Notes: generated by a model from the letters alone, not told the origin. Shown: positions 25,146 through 33,981, numbered from the stretch's first letter. The stretch is DNA of 64,000 bases from an uncultured Akkermansia sp. (GCA_944390825.1 CALXRG010000005.1:1-64000); one strand, 5' to 3'. Numbers and translations: made by a program.

Positions 25146-28100
25146 TCAGAACTCGGGTTTGCTCTTGCGGAAGATGATTTCGTGGATCCATTTGCCGGGC
25201 TGTTTGGGCGCACGCAGAGTGATGCTGCCGCCTTTGCCGGGCAGTTTGCAGTAGCGGAGGAAGCCTTTGCGTGCCGGTTTGCCGAGGCCGGGGAAGGTGC
25301 ACTGGGCGTCGCCTACGACGACGACGTACTGGGCGCCTTCGGGAACGCGAATCTTGGTGTTGACGGCTTCATCGCAACTGTAGGCGGTCTTGAGGCTGCC
25401 GTCGGTGAGGGCTTCAGCTGAGCGGTTCGGATCCTGGGGCGTGGTGTCGATCCTGATTGTGTTGAGGTGGAACTCCCGGGGAGTGCGCCCTGTGTTGGTG
25501 ATGCGAATAGCCTTGATGGGTTTCCTGGGGAGCAGAGAGCCCTCGCAGCAGAGTTTGGTGCCGTCGCGCAGCTCGGTCCGGAGCCTGACGGTTTTGCGGT
25601 CCGTCTGAATCGCTTGGATGGTAGCCCAGTCTTTGATGTCGCTGTTCTCCAGGTTGACTTCGATCCGGGTGGCTTCAACAGGGGAGGCGAGAATGAGTTC
25701 AATGAACTGGTTGGGCTTCCAGGTCATGGATTCCATGATGCGATCAATGCGGATGCTGGTGGAGTCCTGGCTGACGGCAAGCCCGGCAAGTTGCGCAATA
25801 TTGGTGCGCGGCATGGCCGCCGCCGGGGCGTTGACGCTGAATTCATTGATGGCCAGCCTGACATCGCTGGATTGGGTGAGCAGGAAGCGGATGCTGCGGG
25901 CAGTCAGTGGCTCGTTGCCAAAGTCTTTGGTGATGGAGGAGCCGCTGACAGGTTCATCGACGGGTTTCCACTGCTCGCCGTCCGGGCTGTATTCGAGCTG
26001 AGCCTCAGCCAGTACGTCGGTACCCTTCTCGCCGCCGGTGATCAGAGAAATGGAGTGGATGACCGTGGGTTCCTTAAAGTCAAAGCCGTACCACTGGCCT
26101 TCCTGTTGTTTGGTTTCGGAACTCCAGAAGGTTTTGACGTCGCCGTCCCGGAGACGTTGCGGCGCGCGGTTGGGGTCGCCGCCGTTGCAGATAAAGTCGG
26201 GCCGCACGGTCTGGATGGGACTGCCCGAGACCGCGGCGTAGAGCTTGTAGTTCACGTAGTCGAAGATGGCGTTGAGGGAGGGCTCGATGACCTGGGAGCC
26301 CACCTGCACATCCGGTACATTGTTGACTCCTTGCATACTCCAGTTGCGGCGGGTGATTCCCCGCATCTCGATCAGGCTCCTCGCTGCCGGCAGCAGGGCA
26401 TCCAGACTCCGGACAGTGTCCGTTTCACTGAGCGCCCGCAGGGCATTCGTGCCGGCTGAGCCGGCCAGCCGGAATTTTTGGAACCACGGGGCGGCGTCCT
26501 CACGGACTTCCTTGAGATCCTTGCCGGTCATCAGTACCTTGCCGGCCTGCTCGATGCGCTGGAACTCCCGGGCCATCCGCTCCACGCCCGAAGCATCCGG
26601 AGCGCCCTTGGCCAGGGAGTCCCGGAAGCGACCGGCTGTTTCCGCGAGGTCGACGGATTCCTCCCGGTAGTACCCGTGCGTACTGGGCGTCAGGCTGGAA
26701 TTGTGATCACAGAACGCCTGCACCGCATCGTGGCTCTCGGGGTAGAGCCGCCGGATGCCTTCCTTCCACGAAGGAACCGAGTCAAACCCCTTGATATTCC
26801 AGCAGTAGTCCGCCACGCCAAACAGCGCTACCTTACTGGCTTCCGATTGTTCCATCGGGTTGGAGACGAAGCCGCTCATGGCGGTTTTCATCTCGTCTTG
26901 CTGCCCAAGGCCGTAGGTGCGGCCCATCGGGAGGCGGTTGCGGCGGTAGTCGTTCACCGGCCAGTTCCACCAGATGAAGGTGGGGCGACCGACTTGTTCG
27001 TTGACCCACTGCTGGCCTCCCAGCGTGATGTCGTGGACGACAGAGTCGCCGGTCCACATGATGTGAATACTCTTGTCCAGCCCCTGACCGAGTTCGCGGA
27101 GGTAGTCGACGTTGGCCCAAGCCCGGTTATAGCCGGTGGGGCACATGATGAGCTGCTGGCTGACGTCTTTGTGCTTGCGGATGAAGTGCTCGAGCAGATA
27201 GTTGCAGAGGGTGACCTGGCGTGATGCCTTGCCGATCTCACCAAAGGCATCGTCGACGAAAACACCGAAATCACGCACGCCAATGTCATACATCTGCTCC
27301 AGTTTTTTGCAGAGCCGATCCATATCCGTCTTGCCTCCATCCTGATTCCAGTTAATCGTATTGGCAGGGTGGATGGCCCAGACAAAGCGGACGTGGTTTT
27401 TGTGGGCGTACTTGACGAGCTCCCCGAGCTTCCTGGCTTCGTCCGCCGGATAAGGGACGTAGCAGCTGCCGCCGTGGTGGTATTTATCGTCTTTCGGGGC
27501 GTAGATGTAGATGTTCATTTTGTTGCGCCCGTAGAACTCGAACTGGGACTTGCGCGCTTCCGCTGACCAGGGAGCGCCGTAGTAGCCCTCGACGGTGCCG
27601 CGGAAGGGGAGATCCGGCCAATCGATGATTTCACCCAGCGGCAGTTCGCCCATTTGGGCGACTTCTTTGAGTGATTTGTCGGGGAAGGGATCCCGCTGGG
27701 CAAGCTGAGCGTGAGGAACGTTACGCAGGAGTTGGGTGAGGGTTTGCTTGGCGTAATACAGGCCAGTTTCGTCGTTGGCAATGGCTTTGAGCGTGCCGGG
27801 AGTGATGGTGATGGCGTAGGCGCCTTCTTTCGGTGGCAGTTTGTCCCAGTTGGATCCTTTGCTTTTTCTGCTGCGGATTTCGGTGGTGATTTTGCGGACG
27901 CGGGTGTACTGCTCCTGCAGACGGCAGTCCTGTGGTGTGGGATAGATGGGCTGGCGGACGATTTCCTGTTGTTTGGTTTCCTCCGGTTGGGTGGCTGCTG
28001 TGGAGGAGGTGATGATTTCTTCCTCGGCGCCTTCGGCAAAGGTATCATCTGCGCTGCCGGTGTCAGCTGAGTTCCGGGGAGTGGGGGGCGGCTGCCCGGG

Positions 28101-28565
28101 CTCGGTGTGCTTGGCGGGAGGCGGCGGGGTTTGCGGGCTGGCGGGGGTATCCGGCTGTTTGGCGGCGGTGCCGGCCGTAGGCGAAGGGGCGGGTGCGGGC
28201 TGTTTGGCGGCAGCGGTGGAGGATGCGGTTTTCCGGGCGGGATTCGGTCTCTCTGAGAGCAGAATGGGGGCTGAAGTGGCAGCAGTGGCGGCCGCCGGCT
28301 CCTCCAGGCCCAGCCATGCGGGTGTGAAGTGCTTTTCCATCACGGCCCAGCAGGCCAGCAGAATAAGTGCGAGTATGAGCCGGGGAGTGGTGAGCAGCTG
28401 CGGTACGGGCATGCTCAGCGTGCCTGCGGCAATTTTCTTTTTCATCCAGTCGGGCATGCGGCGCCGCTTTTTCCGGGCGGAGGTCTGCTGAAGCGCCCAG
28501 ACTGCAAACAGAATAACGACCAGTATCAGGGGGAGTTTCGGGATGATCGGGAGATAATCTTCCAT
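25146..28565 (-). CDS. membrane-anchored GH84 N-acetylglucosaminidase
   Basis: The 1139-residue enzyme is predicted to hydrolyse beta-linked GlcNAc. The GH84 catalytic core has FRGTVEGYYGAPWS (321-334) and FGVFVDDAFGE with the catalytic Asp438-Asp439 pair. The N-terminus has two hydrophobic segments (about 8-27 and 62-78) around a very basic stretch, then a Pro/Ala/Thr-rich linker to about 205. It is therefore tethered to the inner membrane rather than released, which is unusual for the family. Residues 785-925 look like an F5/8-type carbohydrate-binding domain (LRDGDVKTFWSSE, QWYGFDFKEP), with a second jelly-roll-like region after it. ATG 28565 is preferred to the frame opening at 28673. No clear promoter was found. 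Confidence 0.92.
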   Translation of the reverse strand: MEDYLPIIPKLPLILVVILFAVWALQQTSARKKRRRMPDWMKKKIAAGTLSMPVPQLLTTPRLILALILLACWAVMEKHFTPAWLGLEEPAAATAATSAPILLSERPNPARKTASSTAAAKQPAPAPSPTAGTAAKQPDTPASPQTPPPPAKHTEPGQPPPTPRNSADTGSADDTFAEGAEEEIITSSTAATQPEETKQQEIVRQPIYPTPQDCRLQEQYTRVRKITTEIRSRKSKGSNWDKLPPKEGAYAITITPGTLKAIANDETGLYYAKQTLTQLLRNVPHAQLAQRDPFPDKSLKEVAQMGELPLGEIIDWPDLPFRGTVEGYYGAPWSAEARKSQFEFYGRNKMNIYIYAPKDDKYHHGGSCYVPYPADEARKLGELVKYAHKNHVRFVWAIHPANTINWNQDGGKTDMDRLCKKLEQMYDIGVRDFGVFVDDAFGEIGKASRQVTLCNYLLEHFIRKHKDVSQQLIMCPTGYNRAWANVDYLRELGQGLDKSIHIMWTGDSVVHDITLGGQQWVNEQVGRPTFIWWNWPVNDYRRNRLPMGRTYGLGQQDEMKTAMSGFVSNPMEQSEASKVALFGVADYCWNIKGFDSVPSWKEGIRRLYPESHDAVQAFCDHNSSLTPSTHGYYREESVDLAETAGRFRDSLAKGAPDASGVERMAREFQRIEQAGKVLMTGKDLKEVREDAAPWFQKFRLAGSAGTNALRALSETDTVRSLDALLPAARSLIEMRGITRRNWSMQGVNNVPDVQVGSQVIEPSLNAIFDYVNYKLYAAVSGSPIQTVRPDFICNGGDPNRAPQRLRDGDVKTFWSSETKQQEGQWYGFDFKEPTVIHSISLITGGEKGTDVLAEAQLEYSPDGEQWKPVDEPVSGSSITKDFGNEPLTARSIRFLLTQSSDVRLAINEFSVNAPAAAMPRTNIAQLAGLAVSQDSTSIRIDRIMESMTWKPNQFIELILASPVEATRIEVNLENSDIKDWATIQAIQTDRKTVRLRTELRDGTKLCCEGSLLPRKPIKAIRITNTGRTPREFHLNTIRIDTTPQDPNRSAEALTDGSLKTAYSCDEAVNTKIRVPEGAQYVVVVGDAQCTFPGLGKPARKGFLRYCKLPGKGGSITLRAPKQPGKWIHEIIFRKSKPEF

Positions 28566-28727
28566 GGGGGATGGCAAGGTGCTGTGATGAGGAGGGCTGC
28601 TTGCGGTGCGCTGCAGGGTGGATGAACGGCAGCACAGCGGCCGGTTGGTTCGTGAAGATGGGCCCCCGGCCACGCCCGGGTCTCCGCGCGGTTCGGGGGG
28701 ACGGGCGGGTTATTTCGGGCGGGTTAC

Positions 28728-28759
28728 TTAAGGCTCAGGATGATTAAGGCTCAGGATGA
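28728..28759. repeat. perfect 16-bp tandem duplication at the HAD gene stop
   Basis: TTAAGGCTCAGGATGA occurs twice head to tail (28728-28743 and 28744-28759). The duplication includes the stop codon region of the minus-strand HAD gene. Confidence 0.95.
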
Positions 28760-29396
28760 GGGGAAGAGCCTGGCGGATGTCTGTAAGTCGGTAATCGGGG
28801 TGCAGGGCTTCACAGGCTGCCCGGGTGGCTTCAGCATCAGCTGCCCAGGCAGCGTTGATGATCCGTACGCCTACAGAGTGGCAGAGAACGATGTCACTGG
28901 GCGCATCGCCCAGGTAGATGAGTTCGTCCGGGGTGAGTTGCCAGTGGGCCATGGCTTGCTGCAGCCGTTCGGCTTTCGCGTTGTGGGTGGGTTCACCGTA
29001 GCCTTTCCATTCGACGAGGTCGTTGAGCCCGAACAGGTCGAGCGTGGGCTCGGCAGTGTAGTCTTCTTTGCCGGAGATGATGCCAACGTGCAGGCCGGCT
29101 TTTTTGACGCCTTCCATCAGTTCCCGCGCTCCGTCGAAGGGCTTTGGCGCAAGGGTGGTGTGCAGGCGCCGGTAGATGTCGACAAAGTGCCGGATGGGAA
29201 GGGCCGGATCTCCGGGAGCCATGTGCAGCAGGCCCCCGAGCACTCCGCGGTCACTCAGACCGAAGAGGCTGACGACTTCCTGCTCTGAGGGGCGCTTACC
29301 GGTGATGTCTGCTGTACACTGGCGGTACGCTTCCACACAGAGTGGCAGCGTGTCGCCAAGAGTTCCGTCCATGTCAAATATGACTGCTTTGAGCAT
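28728..29396 (-). CDS. HAD-family phosphatase
   Basis: The 222-residue haloacid-dehalogenase-like hydrolase resembles phosphoglycolate/pyrophosphate phosphatases. Motif I is VIFDMDGTLGDT, motif II is VGIISGKED, and motif III/IV is YLGDAPSDIVL; the cap domain lies between residues 17 and 85. ATG 29396 (MLKAVIFDMDG) is the family-like start. The last codons lie in a perfect 16-bp tandem duplication, so the present C-terminus (SLNHPEP) results from a frame change at the very end. The substrate is unknown. Confidence 0.9.
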   Translation of the reverse strand: MLKAVIFDMDGTLGDTLPLCVEAYRQCTADITGKRPSEQEVVSLFGLSDRGVLGGLLHMAPGDPALPIRHFVDIYRRLHTTLAPKPFDGARELMEGVKKAGLHVGIISGKEDYTAEPTLDLFGLNDLVEWKGYGEPTHNAKAERLQQAMAHWQLTPDELIYLGDAPSDIVLCHSVGVRIINAAWAADAEATRAACEALHPDYRLTDIRQALPLILSLNHPEP

Positions 29397-29417
29397 GATA
29401 TTGCGGCCATGTACTCC

Positions 29418-29460
29418 ATGGTATGATGCCATACTACCATATTGTTCCCCGGGGTGGCAA
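29418..29460 (-). promoter_or_regulatory. HAD gene promoter with an overlapping palindrome
   Basis: On the minus strand TTGCCA (29460-29455) and TAGTAT (29436-29431) are 18 bp apart, giving a leader of about 28 nt. An imperfect inverted repeat with outer arms ATGGTA (29418-29423) and TACCAT (29435-29440) and inner arms GTAT/ATAC (29421-29424, 29431-29434) covers the -10 box and start site, a likely operator. Confidence 0.6.
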
Positions 29461-29641
29461 GCTCAGATTGATTTTGTTGTGGTTTTTTGCTGTGTTTTTT
29501 TGCGGGATGGTTGTGATTTGTGGTGATTGTGCGGGCAAAAAAATCTTGCGGACGGGGTGGTGTTCTGGTAGGGTGGAAGGTGTGGAGGGAGCGTGTCGGT
29601 TGGATGTTTCCCGGCGGCATGCAGATGGTGATGGAAGCTCG

Positions 29642-29670
29642 TTGATGTGTTTAAGGTATTGCGTTAATGT
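29642..29670 (+). promoter_or_regulatory. weak candidate promoter of the ankyrin gene
   Basis: TTGATG (29642-29647) and TAATGT (29665-29670) are 17 bp apart, with an in-frame ATG at 29676 five nt later. The -10 match is poor (3 of 6). The rest of 29461-29641 holds T-rich and G-rich non-coding sequence with no gene. Confidence 0.35.
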
Positions 29671-29675
29671 TTGTT

Positions 29676-30467
29676 ATGAAGAAGATGCTCAGTTTGATCA
29701 AGGCGTGCAAGGCTGGTGATATGGAGCTGGCGAGGGCCCGGCTTGCACAGGGGGAGTCGGCGGCTCAGGCGAGTCCGAAGGGGAAGACGGCTCTCATGTA
29801 TGTGTGCCGCTGGGGAGATGAGGCTTTTGCCCGCCGGCTTATCGAAGCCGGGGCGGATGTGAATGCCCGCACGCAGCGGGGAAAGTCACCGCTGATGTAT
29901 GCCTGCCGGAGTGGGGCGTGCAGTGTGGTGCGTCTGCTGCTGGAGCGCGGTGCCGGACTGGAGGTGCGGGATTGCAGGGGGCGTACACCGTTGCTTTACG
30001 CTGTCCGCCGGGGAGACCCGGAGGTGGTGCAGTTGCTGCTGGATCGGGGCGCTGATGCCGGGGTGCGTGATGCTCAGGGGCGCGGTATGGTACACCACGC
30101 TGCGTGGAAGGGAAATTGGGCTATACTGGACAGGCTGTTGCGCGACGGTGCGCATGGGGATGAGGATGTGGATGCCATGGGCTGGAATGCGCTTCACTTG
30201 GCCTGCTGGAAGGGACGCCGCAGTGTGGTGGAGTGTTTGCTGGCCCGGGGGATGAATGTGCAGAAACCGACTCCGGATGGCCGTACGCCGCTGATTCTGG
30301 CTTGCATGCGCGGACACCGCAAGCTGGCGGAGTTGCTGCTGTGGCGTGGGGCCAATCCGTTGGCTGTCGACCGGGACGGGCTGTCGGCGGCGGATTATGC
30401 CGACCGCAGCGGTAAGAGAAAGCTGCAAATGGCACTGGGCCGCTGTCGGTCAGAGCCGGACAGATGA
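29676..30467 (+). CDS. ankyrin-repeat protein
   Basis: The roughly 263-residue protein consists of seven or so ankyrin repeats of 33 residues, each with the G-x-TPLhxA / h-x-LLL-x-GA pattern (GKTALMYVCRWGDEAFARRL, GKSPLMYACRSG, GRTPLLYAVRRG, GWNALHLACWKG, GRTPLILACMRG). It has no signal peptide or other domain, so it is a cytoplasmic protein-interaction scaffold of unknown partner. Possible starts are ATG 29667, 29676 and 29685; 29676 is chosen because 29667 overlaps the candidate -10 box. Orientation differs from both neighbours. Confidence 0.88.
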   Translation: MKKMLSLIKACKAGDMELARARLAQGESAAQASPKGKTALMYVCRWGDEAFARRLIEAGADVNARTQRGKSPLMYACRSGACSVVRLLLERGAGLEVRDCRGRTPLLYAVRRGDPEVVQLLLDRGADAGVRDAQGRGMVHHAAWKGNWAILDRLLRDGAHGDEDVDAMGWNALHLACWKGRRSVVECLLARGMNVQKPTPDGRTPLILACMRGHRKLAELLLWRGANPLAVDRDGLSAADYADRSGKRKLQMALGRCRSEPDR

Positions 30468-30578
30468 GCGTTGCTCAGGCCGGATGGGGTGTGTGACTGG
30501 GGACTGTGACCGGGGACAGCAGATGGCTGCCGGCGGGTCAGAGAAGGCCCCGGGAGGGCAGAGCTGGCTGCGGGCGGG

Positions 30579-30827
30579 TCAGATCCAGCGGTAGACGATG
30601 TGGCCGTCCCCGTCGCGGAAGCTGCCGAAAATGATCAGCAGGCAGTCAATGATGGTCCAGATACCGAACCCGCCCAGTGTAGCCATCATCAGCAGTCCGG
30701 TGATGTAGCGGCGTGCAACGAGTCGGTGAATGCCGGCGAGGCCTCCTATGCCGACGATGGCAAGGATGAGCATCATGAGGCGGCTGAGGGAGGAAACAGG
30801 GAAGTTATCGGTGGGGGGTATTTGCAT
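30579..30827 (-). CDS. TM2-domain small membrane protein
   Basis: The 82-residue protein has two hydrophobic helices joined by the TM2 signature: GIHRLVARRYITGLLMMATL, then GGFGIWTIID. The function of bacterial TM2 proteins is unknown. ATG 30827 (MQIPPTDN) is preferred; the frame continues upstream to 31037 only as a Pro/Ser-rich stretch from non-coding sequence. It lies downstream of recR on the same strand. Confidence 0.85.
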   Translation of the reverse strand: MQIPPTDNFPVSSLSRLMMLILAIVGIGGLAGIHRLVARRYITGLLMMATLGGFGIWTIIDCLLIIFGSFRDGDGHIVYRWI

Positions 30828-30945
30828 GATGAGTGGCGGAGAATGAGGGGAAAAGCAGAGAGGGGAGCCGGGTGAATGCGGAATAGACGGATTAAAGGGA
30901 TTAGGCGGGTTCGGGAAGCTCGGGCTGGGGAATGCGGGCCCCGGG

Positions 30946-31557
30946 CTAGGAAAGGGTGCGGCGGTCCTGCAGCGCTCGCATGACGGTGATGGCGTCGGCA
31001 TGCGAGAGGGATGCGCCGGCCGGCATGCCTTGCGCAAGCCGGGTGACGCGGCAGTGCAGGGGAGCCAGTTGCTCGGCGAGGTAGAGGGAGGTGGCTTCGC
31101 CTTCCACGTCGGAACTCAGGGCGAGGATGACTTCGCAGCCGGGGTGGGCGCGGACGCGGTCGAGGAGTTTGACGATGGCGAGATCCTCGGGCATGATGCC
31201 GTCCAGCGGGGAGATTTTGCCGCCGAGGCAGTGGTAGAGTCCGCGGAAGGTGCCGGAGCGTTCGATGGGCAGGACATCGGTGGGCTGTTCGACAACGCAG
31301 AGGGTATCGGCGTCCCGGGCGGGGTCACTGCAGGCAGTACAGCGCTCCCCCCGGCTGGCGAAGAAGCCGCACTCGGGGCAGGAGCCGATGCTTTCGGCGG
31401 CTTGCTCGAGGGCCTCGGCCAGCTGGCGCGCTTCCTGCCGCCCCTGCTGGAGAAACCAGAGGGCGTAGCGCTCGGCGCCCCTGCTGCCGATGCCGGGCAG
31501 GTTTTTGAGCCGGCTGATGAGCTCCAGCACGGCTTGGGGGTATTCCTGGGCTTTCAT
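30946..31557 (-). CDS. recR: recombination mediator protein RecR
   Basis: RecR works with RecO (and RecF) to load RecA on gapped DNA. The 203-residue protein has the N-terminal helix-hairpin-helix (LKNLPGIGSRGAERYALWFL), a four-Cys zinc finger (CPECGFFASRGERCTAC) and a Toprim domain (LCVVEQPTDVLPIERSG, YHCLGGKISPLDGI). Its ATG overlaps the stop of the membrane-protein gene before it as ATGA, so the two are translationally coupled. An open frame extends far upstream, but only ATG 31557 gives a RecR-like start. Confidence 0.96.
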   Translation of the reverse strand: MKAQEYPQAVLELISRLKNLPGIGSRGAERYALWFLQQGRQEARQLAEALEQAAESIGSCPECGFFASRGERCTACSDPARDADTLCVVEQPTDVLPIERSGTFRGLYHCLGGKISPLDGIMPEDLAIVKLLDRVRAHPGCEVILALSSDVEGEATSLYLAEQLAPLHCRVTRLAQGMPAGASLSHADAITVMRALQDRRTLS

Positions 31558-32249
31558 GCGCTGCGTCGGATGTAGAAGGGTATGAGTGAGGTTAGAAGCC
31601 AGAGCGCGACGACACTGCTGACTGGGCCGAGGGGGGTGATGATGCCGCTCCAGAGGACGCAGAGAAGGCCGGGCATGGCAAGGACGGCGGCTGCCAGGAA
31701 TGCGAGTTGGGTGCGCCGGGCCCAGCGCGGTTCGCGCAGGAGGACGAGGCTGAGGTAGAGGGTGACGATGACGCTGACGGCGAAGTTGCCGATGGTGCTC
31801 AGGAGAGGTTCCTGGAGTTGCTGGGCTTCGATGTAGAAGGGTTCCCGGCAGAGGAGTTGTGTTTGCCACTCTTCGACACGGGTCTGGAAACCGGAGAGCA
31901 TCAGCAGCAGGACAAGGCTCAGAACGATCAGACTGAGGGTTATCCAGCGTACGAGAAACATGTTGCCTTCCCGGATTTGCCGGCGGCGGTTGGCTTCCTG
32001 GCGGATGCGCTCGGTGGCGGTGAGCAGGGTGGCTGGTACTTGGCGGCGCATGCCGAAGGTGCCGATGATGCGCATGAGCCGCGGGACGCGCCGCAGGGAG
32101 CGTCCCCAGTGGCGGAGTTTGCCGGAGGCGGTGGAATGCCGCTGGTTTGCGTCGCTGCTTTGGCCGGCCCGGGTCGCCCGCTGGCGGAGCCGCTCGGGCT
32201 GTGCGGTTTTGGGGGCGTTGGGGCCCTGGCTGTGCTGGGAGGGGCTCAT
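31554..32249 (-). CDS. predicted four-helix membrane protein, unknown function
   Basis: I do not recognise the family. The 231-residue protein has a basic, polar N-terminal region (1-95, with MRRQVPATLLTATERIRQEANRRRQ), then about four transmembrane segments (near 100-120, 150-170, 182-200 and 205-225), and ends IPFYIRRSA. The stop codon overlaps the recR start (ATGA), so synthesis of the two is coupled although no functional link is obvious. The start at 32249 is the first ATG; a later start is possible. Confidence 0.72.
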   Translation of the reverse strand: MSPSQHSQGPNAPKTAQPERLRQRATRAGQSSDANQRHSTASGKLRHWGRSLRRVPRLMRIIGTFGMRRQVPATLLTATERIRQEANRRRQIREGNMFLVRWITLSLIVLSLVLLLMLSGFQTRVEEWQTQLLCREPFYIEAQQLQEPLLSTIGNFAVSVIVTLYLSLVLLREPRWARRTQLAFLAAAVLAMPGLLCVLWSGIITPLGPVSSVVALWLLTSLIPFYIRRSA

Positions 32250-32314
32250 GGCCGTGTCGGGTGGGGGAACCTGGCTGCTTGCGCTGGCAGGTGGCGGTGC
32301 GCTGCCGGGCTACA

Positions 32315-32351
32315 GGAAACGGCGGTGGGTTGGTCACCCAGCCGCCGTTCC
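32315..32351 (-). terminator. terminator-like hairpin after fabF
   Basis: Plus-strand arms GGAAACGGCGGTGGGT (32315-32330) and ACCCAGCCGCCGTTCC (32336-32351) pair with two mismatches around a 5-nt loop. It lies 24 bp past the fabF stop on the minus strand and lacks a U tract. Confidence 0.55.
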
Positions 32352-32374
32352 GGAAGCTCAGGGGGAAGGGCGGA

Positions 32375-33628
32375 TCAGTCTACGTAGCGTTTGACGACCA
32401 GCGAGGCGTTGTGCCCGCCGAAGCCGAAGGAGTTGCTCAGCGCGACGTCGACCTTCATGCTGCGCCCGACGTTGGGGCAGACGTCCAGGTCGCATTCCGG
32501 ATCCTGGTTGAAGACGTTGATGGTCGGGGGAACGAAGTTGTCCCGGATGGCCATGACGCAGGCAAGCAGCTCGATGCCGCCGGCGGCACCGAGGAGGTGA
32601 CCGGTCATGGATTTGGTGGAGCTGACAACCAGACCATTCTTGGCATAGTCGCCGAAGGTGCGCTTGATGGCCTTGGTCTCACAGATGTCGCCCAGGTGGG
32701 TGGAGGTGCCGTGTGTGTTGACGTAGTCCACGTCTTCGGGTTTGAGTCCGGCGTGTTTGAGTGCCATATCCATGCAGCGGCTGGCGCCCTCGCCTTCCGG
32801 CATGGGGGAGGTGAGGTGGTAGGCGTCGGCGCTGAGGCCGTAGCCGACAAGCTCGGCGAGGATGCGCGCTCCGCGGGCCTTGGCGTGCTCCAGGGTCTCC
32901 AGGATGATGACTGCCGCGCCTTCACCCATGACGAAACCGTCGCGGTCGATGTCGTACGGACGGGATGCTGTGGTGGGGTCGTCGTTGCGGGTGGAGAGGG
33001 CCTTCATGTTGGCGAAGCCTGCGATGCCGATCGGCAGGATGGTGGCTTCGGCACCGCCGCAGATCATGACATCGGCATCGCCGAACTTCATGATGCGCCA
33101 TGCTTCACCAATGGAGTGGTTGGAGGTCGCGCAGGCGGTGGAAATGCTCATGTTCGGGCCGCCGAAGCCGTACTCGATGCTCACCATGCCGCTGGCCATG
33201 TTGGTGATCATGTAGGGGATGCAGAAGGGAGAGACGCGACGGGGGCCGCTCTTGATGAGGGTTTCGCAGTTGGTGCTGTGGATGCCCAGACCGCCAATGC
33301 CGGAACCGATCATGACGCCAACCCTGCTTTTGTCTTCTGCTTCGGGGTCGAGTTTGGCGTCCTCCATGGCCATGACTGTGGCGGCCATGGCGAGTTGTTC
33401 GAAGCGGTCACAGCGACGCACTGCTTTGGGATCTTTGACAAAGTAGGGCGTCGGGTCAAAGTTGCGCACTTCACCAGCGATCTGGGAGGGGAAGGGCGAC
33501 GCATCGATGCTCTCGATCTTCGAGATGCCCGAGCGGCCCGCTTTCATGCCTTCCCATGTCTCGGCGGCGGTGTTGCCGAGGGGGGATAAGGCGCCTATAC
33601 CGGTAATTACGATGCGTCGGTCTGTCAT
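32375..33628 (-). CDS. fabF: 3-oxoacyl-[acyl-carrier-protein] synthase II
   Basis: The condensing enzyme elongates acyl-ACP with malonyl-ACP in fatty-acid synthesis. The 417-residue protein has the full thiolase-fold signature: active-site Cys in STACATSNHSIG, His in NTHGTSTHLGD and His in KSMTGHLLGAAGG, then SNSFGFGGHNASL. ATG 33628 (MTDRRIVITGIG) is the family start and lies 12 nt after a -10 box; the frame opens at 33664 inside that promoter. No acpP or fabG gene adjoins it, unlike in many genomes. Confidence 0.97.
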   Translation of the reverse strand: MTDRRIVITGIGALSPLGNTAAETWEGMKAGRSGISKIESIDASPFPSQIAGEVRNFDPTPYFVKDPKAVRRCDRFEQLAMAATVMAMEDAKLDPEAEDKSRVGVMIGSGIGGLGIHSTNCETLIKSGPRRVSPFCIPYMITNMASGMVSIEYGFGGPNMSISTACATSNHSIGEAWRIMKFGDADVMICGGAEATILPIGIAGFANMKALSTRNDDPTTASRPYDIDRDGFVMGEGAAVIILETLEHAKARGARILAELVGYGLSADAYHLTSPMPEGEGASRCMDMALKHAGLKPEDVDYVNTHGTSTHLGDICETKAIKRTFGDYAKNGLVVSSTKSMTGHLLGAAGGIELLACVMAIRDNFVPPTINVFNQDPECDLDVCPNVGRSMKVDVALSNSFGFGGHNASLVVKRYVD

Positions 33629-33640
33629 AGTTGTGACTTC

Positions 33641-33669
33641 AAGGTACCTGATGAGCCGGTTCAAGTCAA
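33641..33669 (-). promoter_or_regulatory. fabF promoter, near-leaderless
   Basis: On the minus strand TTGACT (33669-33664) and TACCTT (33646-33641) are 17 bp apart. The -10 box ends 12 nt before the ATG, predicting a leader of about 5 nt. Confidence 0.7.
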
Positions 33670-33901
33670 GCCTAAATGCATCTTTTTGCGTCCTGAGAGG
33701 GGCTGCGCGGGAGGAGTGCCGGTTGTGATTGAAGGGGATGATTGAGAGTGATAATGCCTTGAATTTCTTGGTGCTGGAGTTATTGACCGAGAAAATGTGG
33801 AGTTTGCTCTAGTTTTGTGAGTGCGGCGAACGGTGACGGGGAATGCCCGGGGAGTGTGGTTAGAGCGTATCGGCAGCGGGGGGCGGCTGGCTCAGAGAAG
33901 G

Positions 33902-33975
33902 GGTGTTTTGGGCTGCGGCGAGTGGTGTTTTGGGTGGAAGTTGGGCTTGCCAGGGGTGGGGGGAGCTGGTATACT
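33902..33975 (+). promoter_or_regulatory. leaderless promoter of the spermidine-synthase-like gene with upstream direct repeat
   Basis: TTGCCA (33947-33952) and TATACT (33970-33975) are 17 bp apart and the ATG lies 6 nt after the -10 box, so the A of ATG is the predicted first base. Two exact GGTGTTTTGGG copies (33902-33912 and 33924-33934) lie 22 bp apart just upstream of the -35 box, a possible activator site. The rest of the 33670-33901 gap shows no gene. Confidence 0.75.
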
Positions 33976-33981
33976 GCGGGC

